Assembly: GCA_018398765.1 (NCBI GenBank)
Contig: JAHBMJ010001561.1
Location: 79,934-111,053 of the forward strand
Direction: 5' to 3'
Length of the DNA: 31,120 nt
Source of the DNA: Chromera velia
Taxonomy: Eukaryota > Sar > Chromeraceae
The notes under the pieces were generated by a model. It saw nothing but the letters and a program-made list of their open reading frames with translations, searched no databases and was not told the DNA's origin. Of the stretch, positions 20,920 to 31,120 are shown one piece after another. Each line of letters opens with the position of its first letter. Within the stretch, counting starts at the first letter, position 1. Position numbers and translations under genes: made by a program.

Positions 20920-21328
20920 TCAGGACGCAGGGATGTACCGCCAGATGACGACCACGTTGTCGTCCCCTGCCGTTGCCAGGAGAAGGGGGCCCTTGTGACC
21001 TGCAGACAGCAAAGGGGGGGGGGGGGNAGGGGGGGGGGGGGAGGCGCCAAATCGAATAAACAAAAAACGTGAGAACATGAAGGGTTGTGAAGGGGCCAGA
21101 GCACATTGAGAGATTTACGGGTGCAAGGTAGCGGGTGTAGAGTCAGCTAGGCCCACTGATGATTGACTAAACAATGGATCGAATCAAATTATGAATCAAT
21201 CAATCAATCGATCAGATAGACGGATCGATAGTGCAGAGAGACAAGTAGGAAGAATAATAGAAGAAAAAAAGGGGAATGAAGACAGGTAGGTAGATACGAC
21301 TTAAGCAAGGAAGCAAGCAAGCAAGAGG

Positions 21329-21360
<32 letters not shown>

Positions 21361-23905
21361 CAGAGAGAGAGAGAAAGAAAGAAAGAAAGAAAAGAAAGAA
21401 AGGAAGGAAGGAAGAAAGAAAAGAGAGACGGACAGGCATACAGAAAGGAACACGTCTGCAAACCGAACTATGGAGGCAGATCAGGCTTTCCTTCCAATAT
21501 TTGCACACGACCACACCCAAGGAGGCCAAACAGAAACGGACAGACAAGACAGAAAGGCGAAACAGCCAGACAGACCAGCCAATCCACCCAACACCCAGCC
21601 ATATTTTCACCAAAGAAACGAAGAAAGAAAGCCGGCCACAAAAACAAACAGCCACCTCCAGACACCTACGCAAAAACAATCTACCCACCTTCAGGTACAG
21701 GGCGCCACTTGACACAGTTAATATCCGAGCTGTGGGCGTTCTCCTGAAAGGAAGAAGAGGCGGAGTGGGGAGAAAGACAGACACGGTCATGGAGGCAGAG
21801 TATGCTTTGAAGATGGAAAACAAGCGAGATGCCGAAAGGGGACAAAAGGAGTAGGAATGAGCTAGAGAGGGGCAACGGAAACGGGACAGAGGTGAACACT
21901 AGAGCTGAACAGAATATCAAGACGAATACGGAAACGAACACGATGAGGTTTTGGGCCCACACACGCACGTATTTCTTCTCTGTAGCCAAGATCGTTTTCA
22001 AGCCACGGACTTCTTGCTTCGGTAGTAAAGAAAGCTGGTGCATGTCCGTCTTGGCAATGCACCAAGCAACATGTCGATAAATGAAAATCTGCATGAGTCC
22101 CCCTTTCTACATCCTGATTTACTGCCTTCCCTCTCTCTAGCTCCTCGAAAAAAAGCAGAAGAACAGACGACCCCCAAACGACCTCCCCGTACTCCTCGAA
22201 TGTACTCACTACTCACCACCACGGCCTCCTGCTCCCACGACGCAAAAGACCCCTCCTTGGACGGTTTGAAGATCCGCAAATTGTTGTCCCCACAAGCCTG
22301 CACGTGTGCCAAGAGAAGAGGAAACAAAAGCCACAAAACGGGGGGGAGATTCATTCATAAAAAAAGCAACCAGAGTTGTAGGCGGGAGTCCACTCGTGAA
22401 AAAGACAAGGGGGGAAGAAACGGAAAACAACGAAAGGGCGAGAAAAAAGTGATCAGGCTGATGATGCGGTGGCGGCACTTGCGCAATGGAACGTTGCGAG
22501 ACCGTAATTGGCCTTGACTGACCGCCTGGCCGAGAATCGGAGCGTACAACCTTACTGGTAGAGCAACTGTATGGGAAACTTGGATGCATGAGGGACCGAA
22601 GAAACAAGACACACTGCCCGACTGACTGTTGCAATTCGATCGTGTGACCCCTCACTCATCCAGTCGACAGAGTACACCGCCCTCTTGTGGTATCCCGTGA
22701 TGGTTGTCAGTGGACGAAACTCAAATTTGTCGTACACGGTTGCACTCTCCTCCTCCTCCTTCTTTCCGTCTTTGCCTTCACCCGACGCTGCGCTTACATC
22801 TGACTCTCCTTTCTTTTGCGGATCTTCAGCAGCAGCAGCGGAAGCGGCAGCAGGGGCCGACGAAGAAGCGGAGAACGAAGAAGAGCTGGAGGTGCCCGCT
22901 GCTGCTGCTCCTGCTGCTGCAGGCTGTCTGAAGAGGGGGGAGACATACCACAGGGACGAAAGGTGTTTCTGCTCAGTGTCTGGTGTGTCGACCTTTCCTT
23001 CTGCCTTAGAGGTCTCCTTTTCTTTCGCTGCCGTCTCCTTCTCCTCGTCTCCTTCCTTTTTTGGGGCAGCGGCGGTTTCGTTCTCCGGTTTCTTGGCAGG
23101 AACCTGTGGGGTCTTCTTGGCGGGTGTTCCTGCATGTGAGTGAAGTCGACCGGGGGGGGATGGGAGTTACGAAGTTACAAATAGCGCACAAACACAGGTG
23201 GAAGGCAAAAGATTGTCAGCCAGTCTGACTGTCTCATTAGCATGCACGAGCCCATGAAGTTAGATCGACAGAAGAAAAGAGAAACGAAGACCTGCCTTCC
23301 CGCATCCTTCCTCTTTTTTCTTCTCCTTTCAAACGCCTCCCTCCTGAGGCCTTCTCTGCCAGCTGTCCTTGTCAGAATGGAGGGAGAACAGATCGAAGAA
23401 GGGATACAAACGGCTGTGCTGCCAGTAGATTCGAGATGGCATGCGAACTTCGCTCTTTTGAGGCATCGTTTTGGTTTCCAGATTCCTGCTTTCCTCCCAG
23501 ACTCCCTCCCTCCCTCCCTCCCTCGAACAGTCTTTCTTTTTCTCCTCTTCGGCAGTCAGACAGCAGCACAAGAGCTGTCTGTCAAGACAAGATAACCGAA
23601 ATCATTGCACGATCAACTGACTGACGTTCCCAAATCCGGACCGTGAGGTCGTCAGAGACTGAGGCAAGGTGACGCCCTGCAGAAGGAAGACCCAGACAGC
23701 AGAGCAAAGGCAGGGTATGCAGGGGGTTCATGAAAGCTCTCGACTCACAATGCCGCATGCAGAGGAAGACTTCTTTCTTGTCACACTGGCTTCCTCTCTC
23801 GCTGGCCGCTAGAAGATGATGGCCCACCCCTGCTTCCTTCCAAGGTTTCGGGTGCGGTCCAGAACAAAAAAGAGGACCTTGAGAAAGAGAAGAGGGAAGA
23901 TTGGG

Positions 23906-23945
<40 letters not shown>

Positions 23946-24380
23946 CAACTACTGACCTACCCCTCTTATCAAAAGCCAGACCCCACACAGTTGACTGGTG
24001 CCCCTTCAACGTCTGCATCAGACCCCTGCATCATGCTCACACACACTCATGCGTGCACACAGTCGCCATTCTTCAGTCATGCATCCGTTGCGCGGATACG
24101 GGCAGACACACCAACGGGCCCTCTCTTTTCTTCTCGCTCTTCAGGGAAGGGGGAGAGAGAGACACTTAACATGAGAAGAGGAAGAAGAGGAGAACCGAGC
24201 ATGAGCATCAACAAACAAGGCAGCGGGGTGGGAAACTTGAAAATCGACCGAAAGATAGAGACATGCACACGACATCAAGACGGACAAGACAGAGGGAGAG
24301 GCAAAGAGATAGACGGAAAGGCAGAAAGAGAGACAGTGAGAAAGAGGGACACTGAAAAAGGCAGGCAGACACCACACACA

Positions 24381-24445
<65 letters not shown>

Positions 24446-25825
24446 TCAAGCGGGTCTCCGAAGCTTCTTAAGTCAAAACCAAACACTAAGTAAGTGCGCA
24501 ACCATTTGGGAAAGAGGGAACACAGCGAGGGAGCTCACCAATCGTCACTGAGCCTTCCCCAGATTTTCACGGTGTCGTCATACGAACATGAGAACAAGAA
24601 CTCTTCTTCAGGATGCCAGAGGACGGCCTTCACATCTGAGGGGGGAAAAGCAGGGGGAAACGATCAGTCACGGCATTCATTGCTGCACATGCAGGCCTTA
24701 TGAGTAAACACGACTCTTCTTTATCAATTCCTGAATTTGCGCATTTCCACAAGCAGACCAAACACCGAAGGTTGCCGTTGCAGAGGCCCAGCATATGAAT
24801 ACAAGACCACTCGGAGACGGGGTCTTTCTCTCATGTGACTCAAACCTTCGAATTTCAATTCATTCAGACTTGCCCTCCCAACTCATTCCAAACGAATCCA
24901 GCCCAACGCGCCCGCTCCTCGCCCGATCATCCACCCAGACAAGAGTCCGCACCGCTCACTCCTCCCCGCCCCCCGAGAAATTGCGGTCTTTTCCGTCCTC
25001 CCCCCTCTATCCCTTCTTCGATCTTCCTTCCTTACCTTGTGCGTGTCCCTGCAGAACGGCGGCACACCCGTACTCGTCTTCCTCTCCTCTCGGGGACTTG
25101 TCGGCCACCCGCTCCTCTGGGGTCTCGAAGATCCACACCGACTTGTCCCGGCTGCACGTCGCCACCATCTCGCCAGAGGGACTCCAAGCCACCCCCTTCA
25201 CCTGCTCACAAGGAAGGACGCAGGAGACGTGAGATAAACGGCACGACAGAAATGATACCCACCCGTCTTCTCTCGGCATTTGAGATCCTCATACCCCCCC
25301 AACCCCCCCTCCAGACCTACCTACCTCATTCTCATGCCCCTCGAGATGAGCTGTGCACTGCCACCCCGTCTCCAGACGTTCGTAGATCGATGCCTTGTCG
25401 TCAAAAGAGGCCGCAGCGAGGCGGTGACCGTCGGGGGACCAGGCCACGTTCCGGATCGTCCGATTGTGCACATCGTCGAGGGTTGCCTGCGTCAAACAAG
25501 TGCATTCAAGGAGGGAGACGGCAGCGCTTGGAGACAGCCGACGATGAAGTAAAGAAAGAAGAGGATCTCCCGGCAGCGGTTGGAGACAGCCGACGATGAA
25601 GTAGAGAAAGAAGAGGATGTCAAAATCAGGACTGACCACGAGGCCGCACTCCACCAAGCCTTCCTGGGCTTGTTCGATCGACGCAGTCTGCCAGATCAAG
25701 ACGCTTTTGTCTGCACTACACGTCGCCAGCAGGGTGCCACTATGGTTCCATGCAAGGCCCCACACCCGCTCTGAATGGTTCTTCAACACCGCCACCTTGT
25801 GGAACCCTTCAGACTGTGGTGGCAT
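20920..25825 (-). CDS. CIAO1: Cytosolic iron-sulfur assembly WD40 protein CIAO1/Cia1, ten exons
   Basis: Exons in transcript order: 25825-25637, 25486-25325, 25201-25036, 24635-24539, 24025-23961, 23676-23626, 23129-22627, 22297-22217, 21743-21689, 20999-20920. All GT-AG introns join in phase to 482 residues; an in-frame TGA just upstream of the ATG supports the start. Seven WD40 blades are visible, e.g. [20 protein letters not shown] (blade 1), GHENEV...[10 protein letters not shown] (3), [10 protein letters not shown] (4), [11 protein letters not shown] (5), [12 protein letters not shown] (6), [10 protein letters not shown] (7). [22 protein letters not shown] and ATACGD match CIAO1 rather than generic WD40 proteins. 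CIAO1 is the scaffold of the cytosolic CIA targeting complex that delivers Fe-S clusters to cytosolic and nuclear apoproteins. Residues 245-374 form an extra Lys/Glu-, Ala- and Ser-rich insertion between blades 5 and 6, which explains the length against ~340 in animals. Confidence 0.94.
21014..21045. repeat. Poly-G run with one undetermined base, CIAO1 intron 9
   Basis: Two runs of about a dozen G flank an N at 21027. This is the only ambiguous base seen, most likely a sequencing or assembly problem in the homopolymer just inside the last intron. Confidence 0.9.
21323..21425. repeat. (GA)n/(GAAA)n/(GGAA)n microsatellite, CIAO1 intron 9
   Basis: GCAA units, then a GA run, then GAAA and GGAA tetranucleotides. 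Frames on the opposite strand rich in Ser, Leu and Phe here are repeat by-products. Confidence 0.9.
23909..23941. repeat. (GA)n microsatellite, CIAO1 intron 5
   Basis: Uninterrupted GA run about 20 bp past the 23961 exon border on the intron side. Confidence 0.9.
24374..24442. repeat. (CA)n(GA)n compound microsatellite, CIAO1 intron 4
   Basis: A CA run (24374-24412) passes directly into a GA run (24412-24442). Confidence 0.9.
25520..25623. repeat. 52-bp tandem duplication in CIAO1 intron 1
   Basis: Two copies (25520-25571 and 25572-25623) start GGCAGCG and share TTGGAGACAGCCGACGATG with few differences. Together they make up most of the 150-bp intron. Confidence 0.9.
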
Positions 25826-26505
25826 TGCTCCTGCGGAGTTTTGTTCTCAAGGAAATTCTCTCTCTGCAAATGACCGGATCACAGTATATGAAACTAACTG
25901 GGTGAGCATGAGAGGCTAAGAGCGGAATGAGGAGGGAGTTGGAGAATGTCGGAGATGTCATGGAGATGACCGCCTATCATTGACCATCGTTTTCTTCACC
26001 ATGCATCGAGACGACAAAGGCTTTGAAGAGCAAGGTGAACAGAGACAATGAACACCCTGTGTCTACTGCACCAGCTCTGCTTCGAGAGACGCCCATCATT
26101 ACACTGGCACTTATGCAAAAAACCGCATGGTTCGCACGGAGGTCATGCACACCGATACAGCACATGCACCTTCGTTGGATTCAACGATGTTTTACCCTGT
26201 ATGTACCATAAATAGATGCGTGTGTTTATATACTGTCACTACTGTGTTTGTCCATTGTGTTCAATTATCTCAGGAACAGCTCCTGCATATATAGCTAGCT
26301 GATTCTGGAGTCACGAGTGGAGCTTTGTCACTCACCCGTTCAACGAAGGCTGTTGGCGCCATACGTGCACATGCATGGGCAATGCTGTGACTACTCCGAA
26401 CAGGAACCAACTTGAATCGCAGAGAGCCGGGCAATCACCATCTCCAGCTCCGGGCCAGAGGGCCGGCCCTGATGTCCCCACCCGACCATCACAGTAAGAG
26501 AATGC
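25826..26505. promoter_or_regulatory. Divergent intergenic region between CIAO1 and the secreted-protein gene
   Basis: Head-to-head genes are separated by 680 bp, so the promoters of both should lie here. AT-rich elements such as CATAAATAGA (about 26208) and TTTATATACTG (26226) are TATA-like by eye. An ATG at 26502, out of frame and stopped after nine codons, overlaps the chosen start at 26506. No defined transcription factor site can be supported. Confidence 0.35.
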
Positions 26506-28609
26506 ATGCTCCCCAGATTCGATTTTGCTGATTGCCTCGCTGCCTGCATGTGGCTGCCTCTGTTGTTGGTGCTCTACGCCTGTCCTCTGTCAGTCTCGGG
26601 AAAGACTTTCTTCTCTTTCTGGAGTGCGTCGGAGGTGCCAAAGGCCTCATTCTCGAACAGGACAGAGAGAGAGCCTGAAGGTCAAAATCCCAACGCTACG
26701 TCGGGAACAATGCTGGACCATCGGGCAAACTCATTGGAGGCTCTGCAGCCTTCAAGAGGCAAGCCCGAGGAGATGATGACTTCGGGGAAGCAGGAATCGG
26801 AAGGGGGCGGTGTAGCATCCCTTCTTCGGCTCATGGCTGAGACTTTCGGAGTCAAATTGAATAGCGTGAAGGACCGCGTTAGGAAGGTCCAGAAACTAAT
26901 GAATGCGGAGAAGAAACTTCGAACAGTGATCAGGGGGGACTCCCCCCCAGACGAGACCCCCAAGAAAACAACGAATGACAAGACAGAATCCGACAAAGCA
27001 ACTCCCGCTTCCCCAAAACAGAAGGCGGAATCCAACACGCCAACCCCTCCTGCCAGATCGATGCCACAAAATGACACAGAGGCAACCCCTCAGGATTCAC
27101 CTGCATCTTCTTCTTCTTCTAAAAGTTCCATACGCAAACCCAAACGCCGCATGCACGCATTCCCACTCACCGCTCCCTTCAAACCGCTGGAGAGGTCATC
27201 CACGGGCTCTGCGAGTTTCTCCTGCGAGAGGGATGCCTCGAGATGGTATCTCGGCCACGCACTCAGGGACCCCTCAAAAGTCACACCAAGGCAGAGAGAG
27301 GTCAAGCGAGACGAGGCAAAGACAAGAGCAGCCAGCATGTGCAAGATCACCAAAATCACGGATGAAAAGGAACTCTACGATTGTGTTGATCCAGCATTCC
27401 ACTACTACATCAAGCAAAGGTAGACAGAGAATACCGACCTGTCAGCAGCAGAATTTGTTCTCGGCAGGCATCCGACGTCAAAAAGAGAGTCAGGCACTGG
27501 CGGTGCAACTTGTGCTGATTTCAATTAAGGGAACACTGCGATGCGACAAAGTCTTGTGAGGTGCAAAAAGTGATTCTCTGCACTTGAATACCTCCAGCTG
27601 CAAACCACTGATCTACTCCATCGTTTTTGCTCAAACCTTCTTGTTGTTTAAATTTTCTTCCTTGTTGCTTCTTTCAGGAAACCGGACGAGTTTCTCGAGG
27701 CAGAATCCCTGGCAGTAGCCCTCTGCAAGAACCACCCCTACCCCACCGTCGAATTCGAACGCCTCAGGAAGATTCATGACGCGATGATGAAGGTGAGTCA
27801 GTCAAAGAGGAAGAAGGGAGAGGAATAACCCCCCGCCACCACTGTGCGAAACACCTAGCTGCCACACAAAGCCCCCATGCATGTCAGAGAAAGAGAGGAA
27901 AGCGCAGATGCATTCATGTGCATGCACGTGCTTGGCCAGGCACGCGACATGCACTGAGGCTATTTCTAGCTCGGAATGCAGTGCACATTGTCAATTGAGG
28001 GGCGGACAGTCACTCACCTACGTAGGAAGAAGTGTGCGAAGGGGCGTTCGGAAGAGAGAGCGAAACAGACTGAGTTCAGCAAGAAGAAAGTGAATGCCCA
28101 ACTATTTTAAATGAAATGAAACTGCTTAATTGCAGATGTCCTTCACCCCCAAGTCCGCAGAGGGTGTTGCACTCAATTTGGCCTTGGAACACTCGGACTT
28201 AAATCCCGATTGTCTCGGGGAGGAGGCGGACAAGTTGACAGACCAGCCGACCATTGAAGCCGGAGATGTCACAAAGGTACTCAACAAATGCAAAACCGTG
28301 TGCAAGGAGACTCTCGCAGCCGCTCTGGCTTCTTGCACTGAATGCGGGATGAGTGCAGACGAGAGTAAGGACCGGGCAGCAGCACTGTGCCGTGAGACGC
28401 CCTTGATCCGTTCTTCCTGTGTGCTGGAGGGGTTTGAATTTGCGAAGACGCAGAAGCTACCCCGAGAAGAAGCGCTCCATTGGGCGGAAGGGTTATGCAG
28501 TGCACGGCCAGGCATAGATATCGAGTGCCTTCGTGAGAAGTTTGCTCAGGAGGTTGCGTCCGGACTCAAAAGATTTGCAGAAAAGAAAAGCGTTGCAGAA
28601 TGCGCATAG
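26506..28609 (+). CDS. Secreted protein with Cys-containing helical repeats, three exons, function unknown
   Basis: Exons 26506-27419, 27678-27792 and 28136-28609 join in phase through GT-AG introns (donors GTAGAC and GTGAGT; acceptors CTTTCAG and TTGCAG) to 500 residues ending in TAG. The N-terminus is a signal peptide (hydrophobic WLPLLLVLYACPLSVSG, about residues 17-33). Residues ~40-235 are low-complexity, rich in Ser, Pro, Thr and Lys, with a possible amphipathic helix near 108-150. From about residue 268 on there are roughly five degenerate units of 30-45 residues with the form A..LC...P.I...C followed by an acidic/basic helix: RAASMCKITKITDEKELYDC, LAVALCKNHPYP, LALEHSDLNPDC, RAAALCRETPLIRSSC, WAEGLCSARPGIDIEC. 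The spacing suggests a disulfide-bonded helical repeat fold. I do not recognise the family. It diverges from CIAO1. Confidence 0.8.
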
Positions 28610-29480
28610 TCGCTAGCATAGTCGGCGGACGTCATACCAACAGTGCCATAATTTCATACAAATAAACTCAATAATTTTTTTCGTAGGGGTATTCAAACTT
28701 TGAAATTATTTGAAATATATGAAAGCTAAAGTGGAACTTTAGAAAAAATGTTTTGTTATAAATAACTATAGGTAAACAGAGAACTAATTAGAATTATTAA
28801 ATTTAATTTCAATTTTTTTAACTAGTTTAAGAGGTGATTAGAACAAATTTTGAGACTAAAAGATTGCTGTTTAAAATTAAAAATGATTGCTAAGCAGCTA
28901 AGGTAGACGTTGCCACGTTGGCTTATGCAATTAATTATATTTGATTTAATTGAGATTTTTTTTGTACAACAACGATTTTTTTTTTAGAATTATTAATATC
29001 TTTTTCAATTTTTATTATGTTTTAGCCTGCTAGGTTCTAGCCTCTAGCTAAGTCATAATGTCAATTACATTTTTCGATATGTGCAAACCGTGACATCAGC
29101 CAGAGCGTTAGCCAGAAAATTTAAAACTAGTGAACAAAAGAAGTTATAAGACAGTGCTACTATACTACCATAAAATATGATTAGATCAGTGCATGGCTTA
29201 GTACGGCTTAGTATATGGTAGCCAAAAGTGAGAACAACGGTTAATCTTGGGATTAATCTTAGTAGTAGTATAAAGAAAAAAGTTGTCATTGTTTAATGGT
29301 GAAATTGGTGAATTAATTTCCATATTTAGGTTGATTTAAAAATGAAAAAAGATTGATATTTATATTTTTTACCGTCACGTACTAACACCATGACTTACAT
29401 CAATAGCTTTTACTTTTAATATTATGGTTCTGAAAGTTTTTATCTGGTTCTAGATCTGGTTTTATCTTCGAGTAAAGTTT
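28610..29480. other. AT-rich non-coding stretch
   Basis: Markedly AT-rich with many A/T homopolymers, in contrast to the flanking genes. The first part is the likely 3' UTR of the secreted-protein gene. I could not define transposon ends. Confidence 0.55.
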
Positions 29481-30138
29481 TGCAGGTATATGTTATCTGA
29501 CGCATTCCGTGCGAATAGCCCGGAAAGCGAAATTAATTTTCTTGCCTCTATAGCTGAAGTTTCAGTAAGTGCCCCCTCAGCTGACTTCTTTTTCCGGGGT
29601 TTTGGCGTACGTCAGATTCACTGGTCAACATCAGGCATCACGCGGTCTGAGACGGCCTGGGGGGAGCAATCTTTATTAATTCGCTGGATGCATCGCATTC
29701 TATGTGACGCAGTGACTGGATTTTTATTCAAAAGGACGACTGACTAACCACCGTATTCTTCAAGATAGTCTTGTCCATGCGTCTCTCCTTTTTCAAGATC
29801 CACTCTCCCGCGCTGTTCACTCGGAATATCTGAAGGCACCACTAAAGAGGCTCACCGGCCATCTCCGAATCCTCCATGTTGGGCTGGAGGTCCTCTCCAT
29901 CGGGCTAGCTGGGGCTATACCTTGACTATCTCATACCTTGTTGTATGAGAGGCCACTCCCGTTGAAGGCCGGATCCTCCCAAGGTTTTGGTCCCTGGGAA
30001 ATCTCCTTTATGAAAGCCTTGCATACAGTGCTGTATGCACGCATGAAAACAATGTTAGAAACGAGTACAAATATGCATGTGAGGCTTCTGTAATAAACCA
30101 AAGCCAGACAACCCTGTAAGAGCGTACATATGTCCCCC
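29481..30138. other. Intergenic stretch, no gene recognised
   Basis: A plus-strand frame of 85 codons (29490-29747) has no recognisable domain and no clear splice context. Otherwise featureless. Confidence 0.4.
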
Positions 30139-30480
30139 AGAGGGTCTCTTCCACAAGATATACACACGTCGGGCAGAAGCGTTCTAAAAGAGTTGCTTCT
30201 CTTTCATAACGCGACCTGTTATACGTGAAAAGGGTGTTTCGACCACGCATCTTCCAGAGGGTCTCTTCTACAAGATACGGGGGTGACCGGAACAGACGTT
30301 CCAGAGGGTCTCCTCTATAACGCCGTCCGATCATAAGACAAGTAAACAGATAGATCTACATTCGTTTCCTAGAGGGTCTCTTCCACGATATACTATCGCC
30401 CGACAATATTCCAGAGGGTCTCTTCTACAATGCTGTCTGAACGGTTCAACACCTTCTTGAGGGTAGCTTCCACAGGGTGT
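30139..30480. repeat. Irregularly spaced AGAGGGTCTCT motifs
   Basis: AGAGGGTCTC(T/C)TC(T/C)ACAA-like copies start at 30139, 30256, 30303, 30371 and 30413, with a degenerate one near 30459. Spacings of 117, 47, 68 and 42 bp show it is not a simple tandem array. The core AGAG-GGT-CTCT is an interrupted palindrome. The repeats give the opposite strand a repetitive peptide (YLVEETLW), which I do not call a gene. Confidence 0.7.
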
Positions 30481-31120
30481 GCCGTTCTAAGCCCAGTGAG
30501 GGAATGTCTGGATCAGTCGTCAAAAAAAGACATCACATACAGGCCGTGCACTCTCACTAACTTGGTTGTCAATGACAGTTAACGCCTGCATAGACCTTGC
30601 GCTCAAGCGCCTGGATCTGCCTGCCTCTCTTGATGTACGCGGCTTCGTAGTTAGTGGTGACCGTGTAGGCATATGTGTGCTACCGCCCCTCCCTCTCTGA
30701 CTCTGTCGTTCACTTCTATTCATTTCGGGAAGCATGCATTTTACATCCTTTTGCATGGTTTTTAATCATCCCGTAGAGCGTTGTATAGTTTTTAATCATT
30801 GGGAGAAAACCCTCAATCTGCCACTTCCTCTATCTTCAAACCTTCTTGTCCCTTCAAATGTAGCAGCCGCTGCCTTGTCTGCTTGTTGTAACGTACAGTT
30901 CGATGTGTATACGTCCTAGCTTAATTATTTTCAGCAGGCCTGCATGCATGCATGATCAATCGAATGGATTCAACAAATATATGCATACCACATGCACTTT
31001 GAGGACGTGTATCTGATGCAAGCAAGCTTGCGAACGGCCCTGGAAAGCAAGAAAAATGAGAACTTCACGATTAACACACGCAAGCCAACCAATCGGGCGG
31101 TCGCACCGACCCCCCCCCCC
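30481..31120. other. Window end, no gene recognised
   Basis: Mixed composition with short CATG repeats near 30945 and a terminal poly-C run. No supported feature. Confidence 0.45.

Noticed and set aside
22794-23143. Overlapping Arg/Pro-rich and Ser/Ala-rich frames around CIAO1 exon 7
   Set aside because: Shadows of the low-complexity exon in other frames; the CIAO1 frame is continuous and joins in phase on both sides.
30008-30334. Minus-strand frame with repeated YLVEETLW
   Set aside because: The repetition comes from the AGAGGGTCTCT motif copies; spacing is irregular and no signal or domain supports a protein.

Overview
This is a window of nuclear DNA from a photosynthetic eukaryote. Its genes are intron-rich with GT-AG splicing. 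The first gene is a light-harvesting (LHC/FCP superfamily) protein whose N-terminus looks like the signal peptide plus transit peptide (Phe at the likely junction) used by red-lineage complex plastids. A chromerid or another red-lineage secondary alga fits best. That is inference; nothing here fixes the species.

Layout. (1) 14-2995, plus strand: a five-exon LHC gene; introns 2 and 4 are filled with microsatellites. (2) 2996-9940: mostly non-coding. It holds a ~2 kb minisatellite (5318-7296) of about 40 copies of a ~48-bp unit resembling a 3' splice site, and possibly a small four-exon gene at 7549-8392 (low confidence). (3) 9948-10181: a 234-bp hAT-like MITE with an 8-bp target duplication. 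(4) 10701-19818: a complete Ty1/copia-order LTR retrotransposon on the minus strand. It has two 466-bp LTRs, a 5-bp target duplication (GAAAT), gag, protease-like region, integrase, reverse transcriptase and RNase H. It is dead: two younger MITEs sit inside gag and RT, ten in-frame stops (eight of them TAG) break the polyprotein, and there is a frameshift in the integrase. (5) 20920-25825, minus strand: a ten-exon gene for CIAO1/Cia1, the seven-bladed WD40 protein of cytosolic Fe-S cluster assembly, with an unusual ~130-residue low-complexity insertion between blades 5 and 6. (6) 26506-28609, plus strand, divergent from CIAO1: a three-exon gene for an unrecognised secreted protein of 500 residues with Cys-containing helical repeats. 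(7) 28610-31120: AT-rich non-coding DNA, then irregular copies of a short AGAGGGTCTCT-type motif.

The LHC protein serves plastid light harvesting and CIAO1 serves cytosolic/nuclear Fe-S protein maturation; the genes are neighbours, not a pathway. The most informative part is the retroelement. Its two LTRs differ at about 25 of 466 sites, about 24 of them transitions, and every in-frame stop is one C-to-T or G-to-A change from a Gln or Trp codon. That points to cytosine-deamination-driven decay of repeats in this genome. All models were built by eye from the sequence, without RNA evidence.
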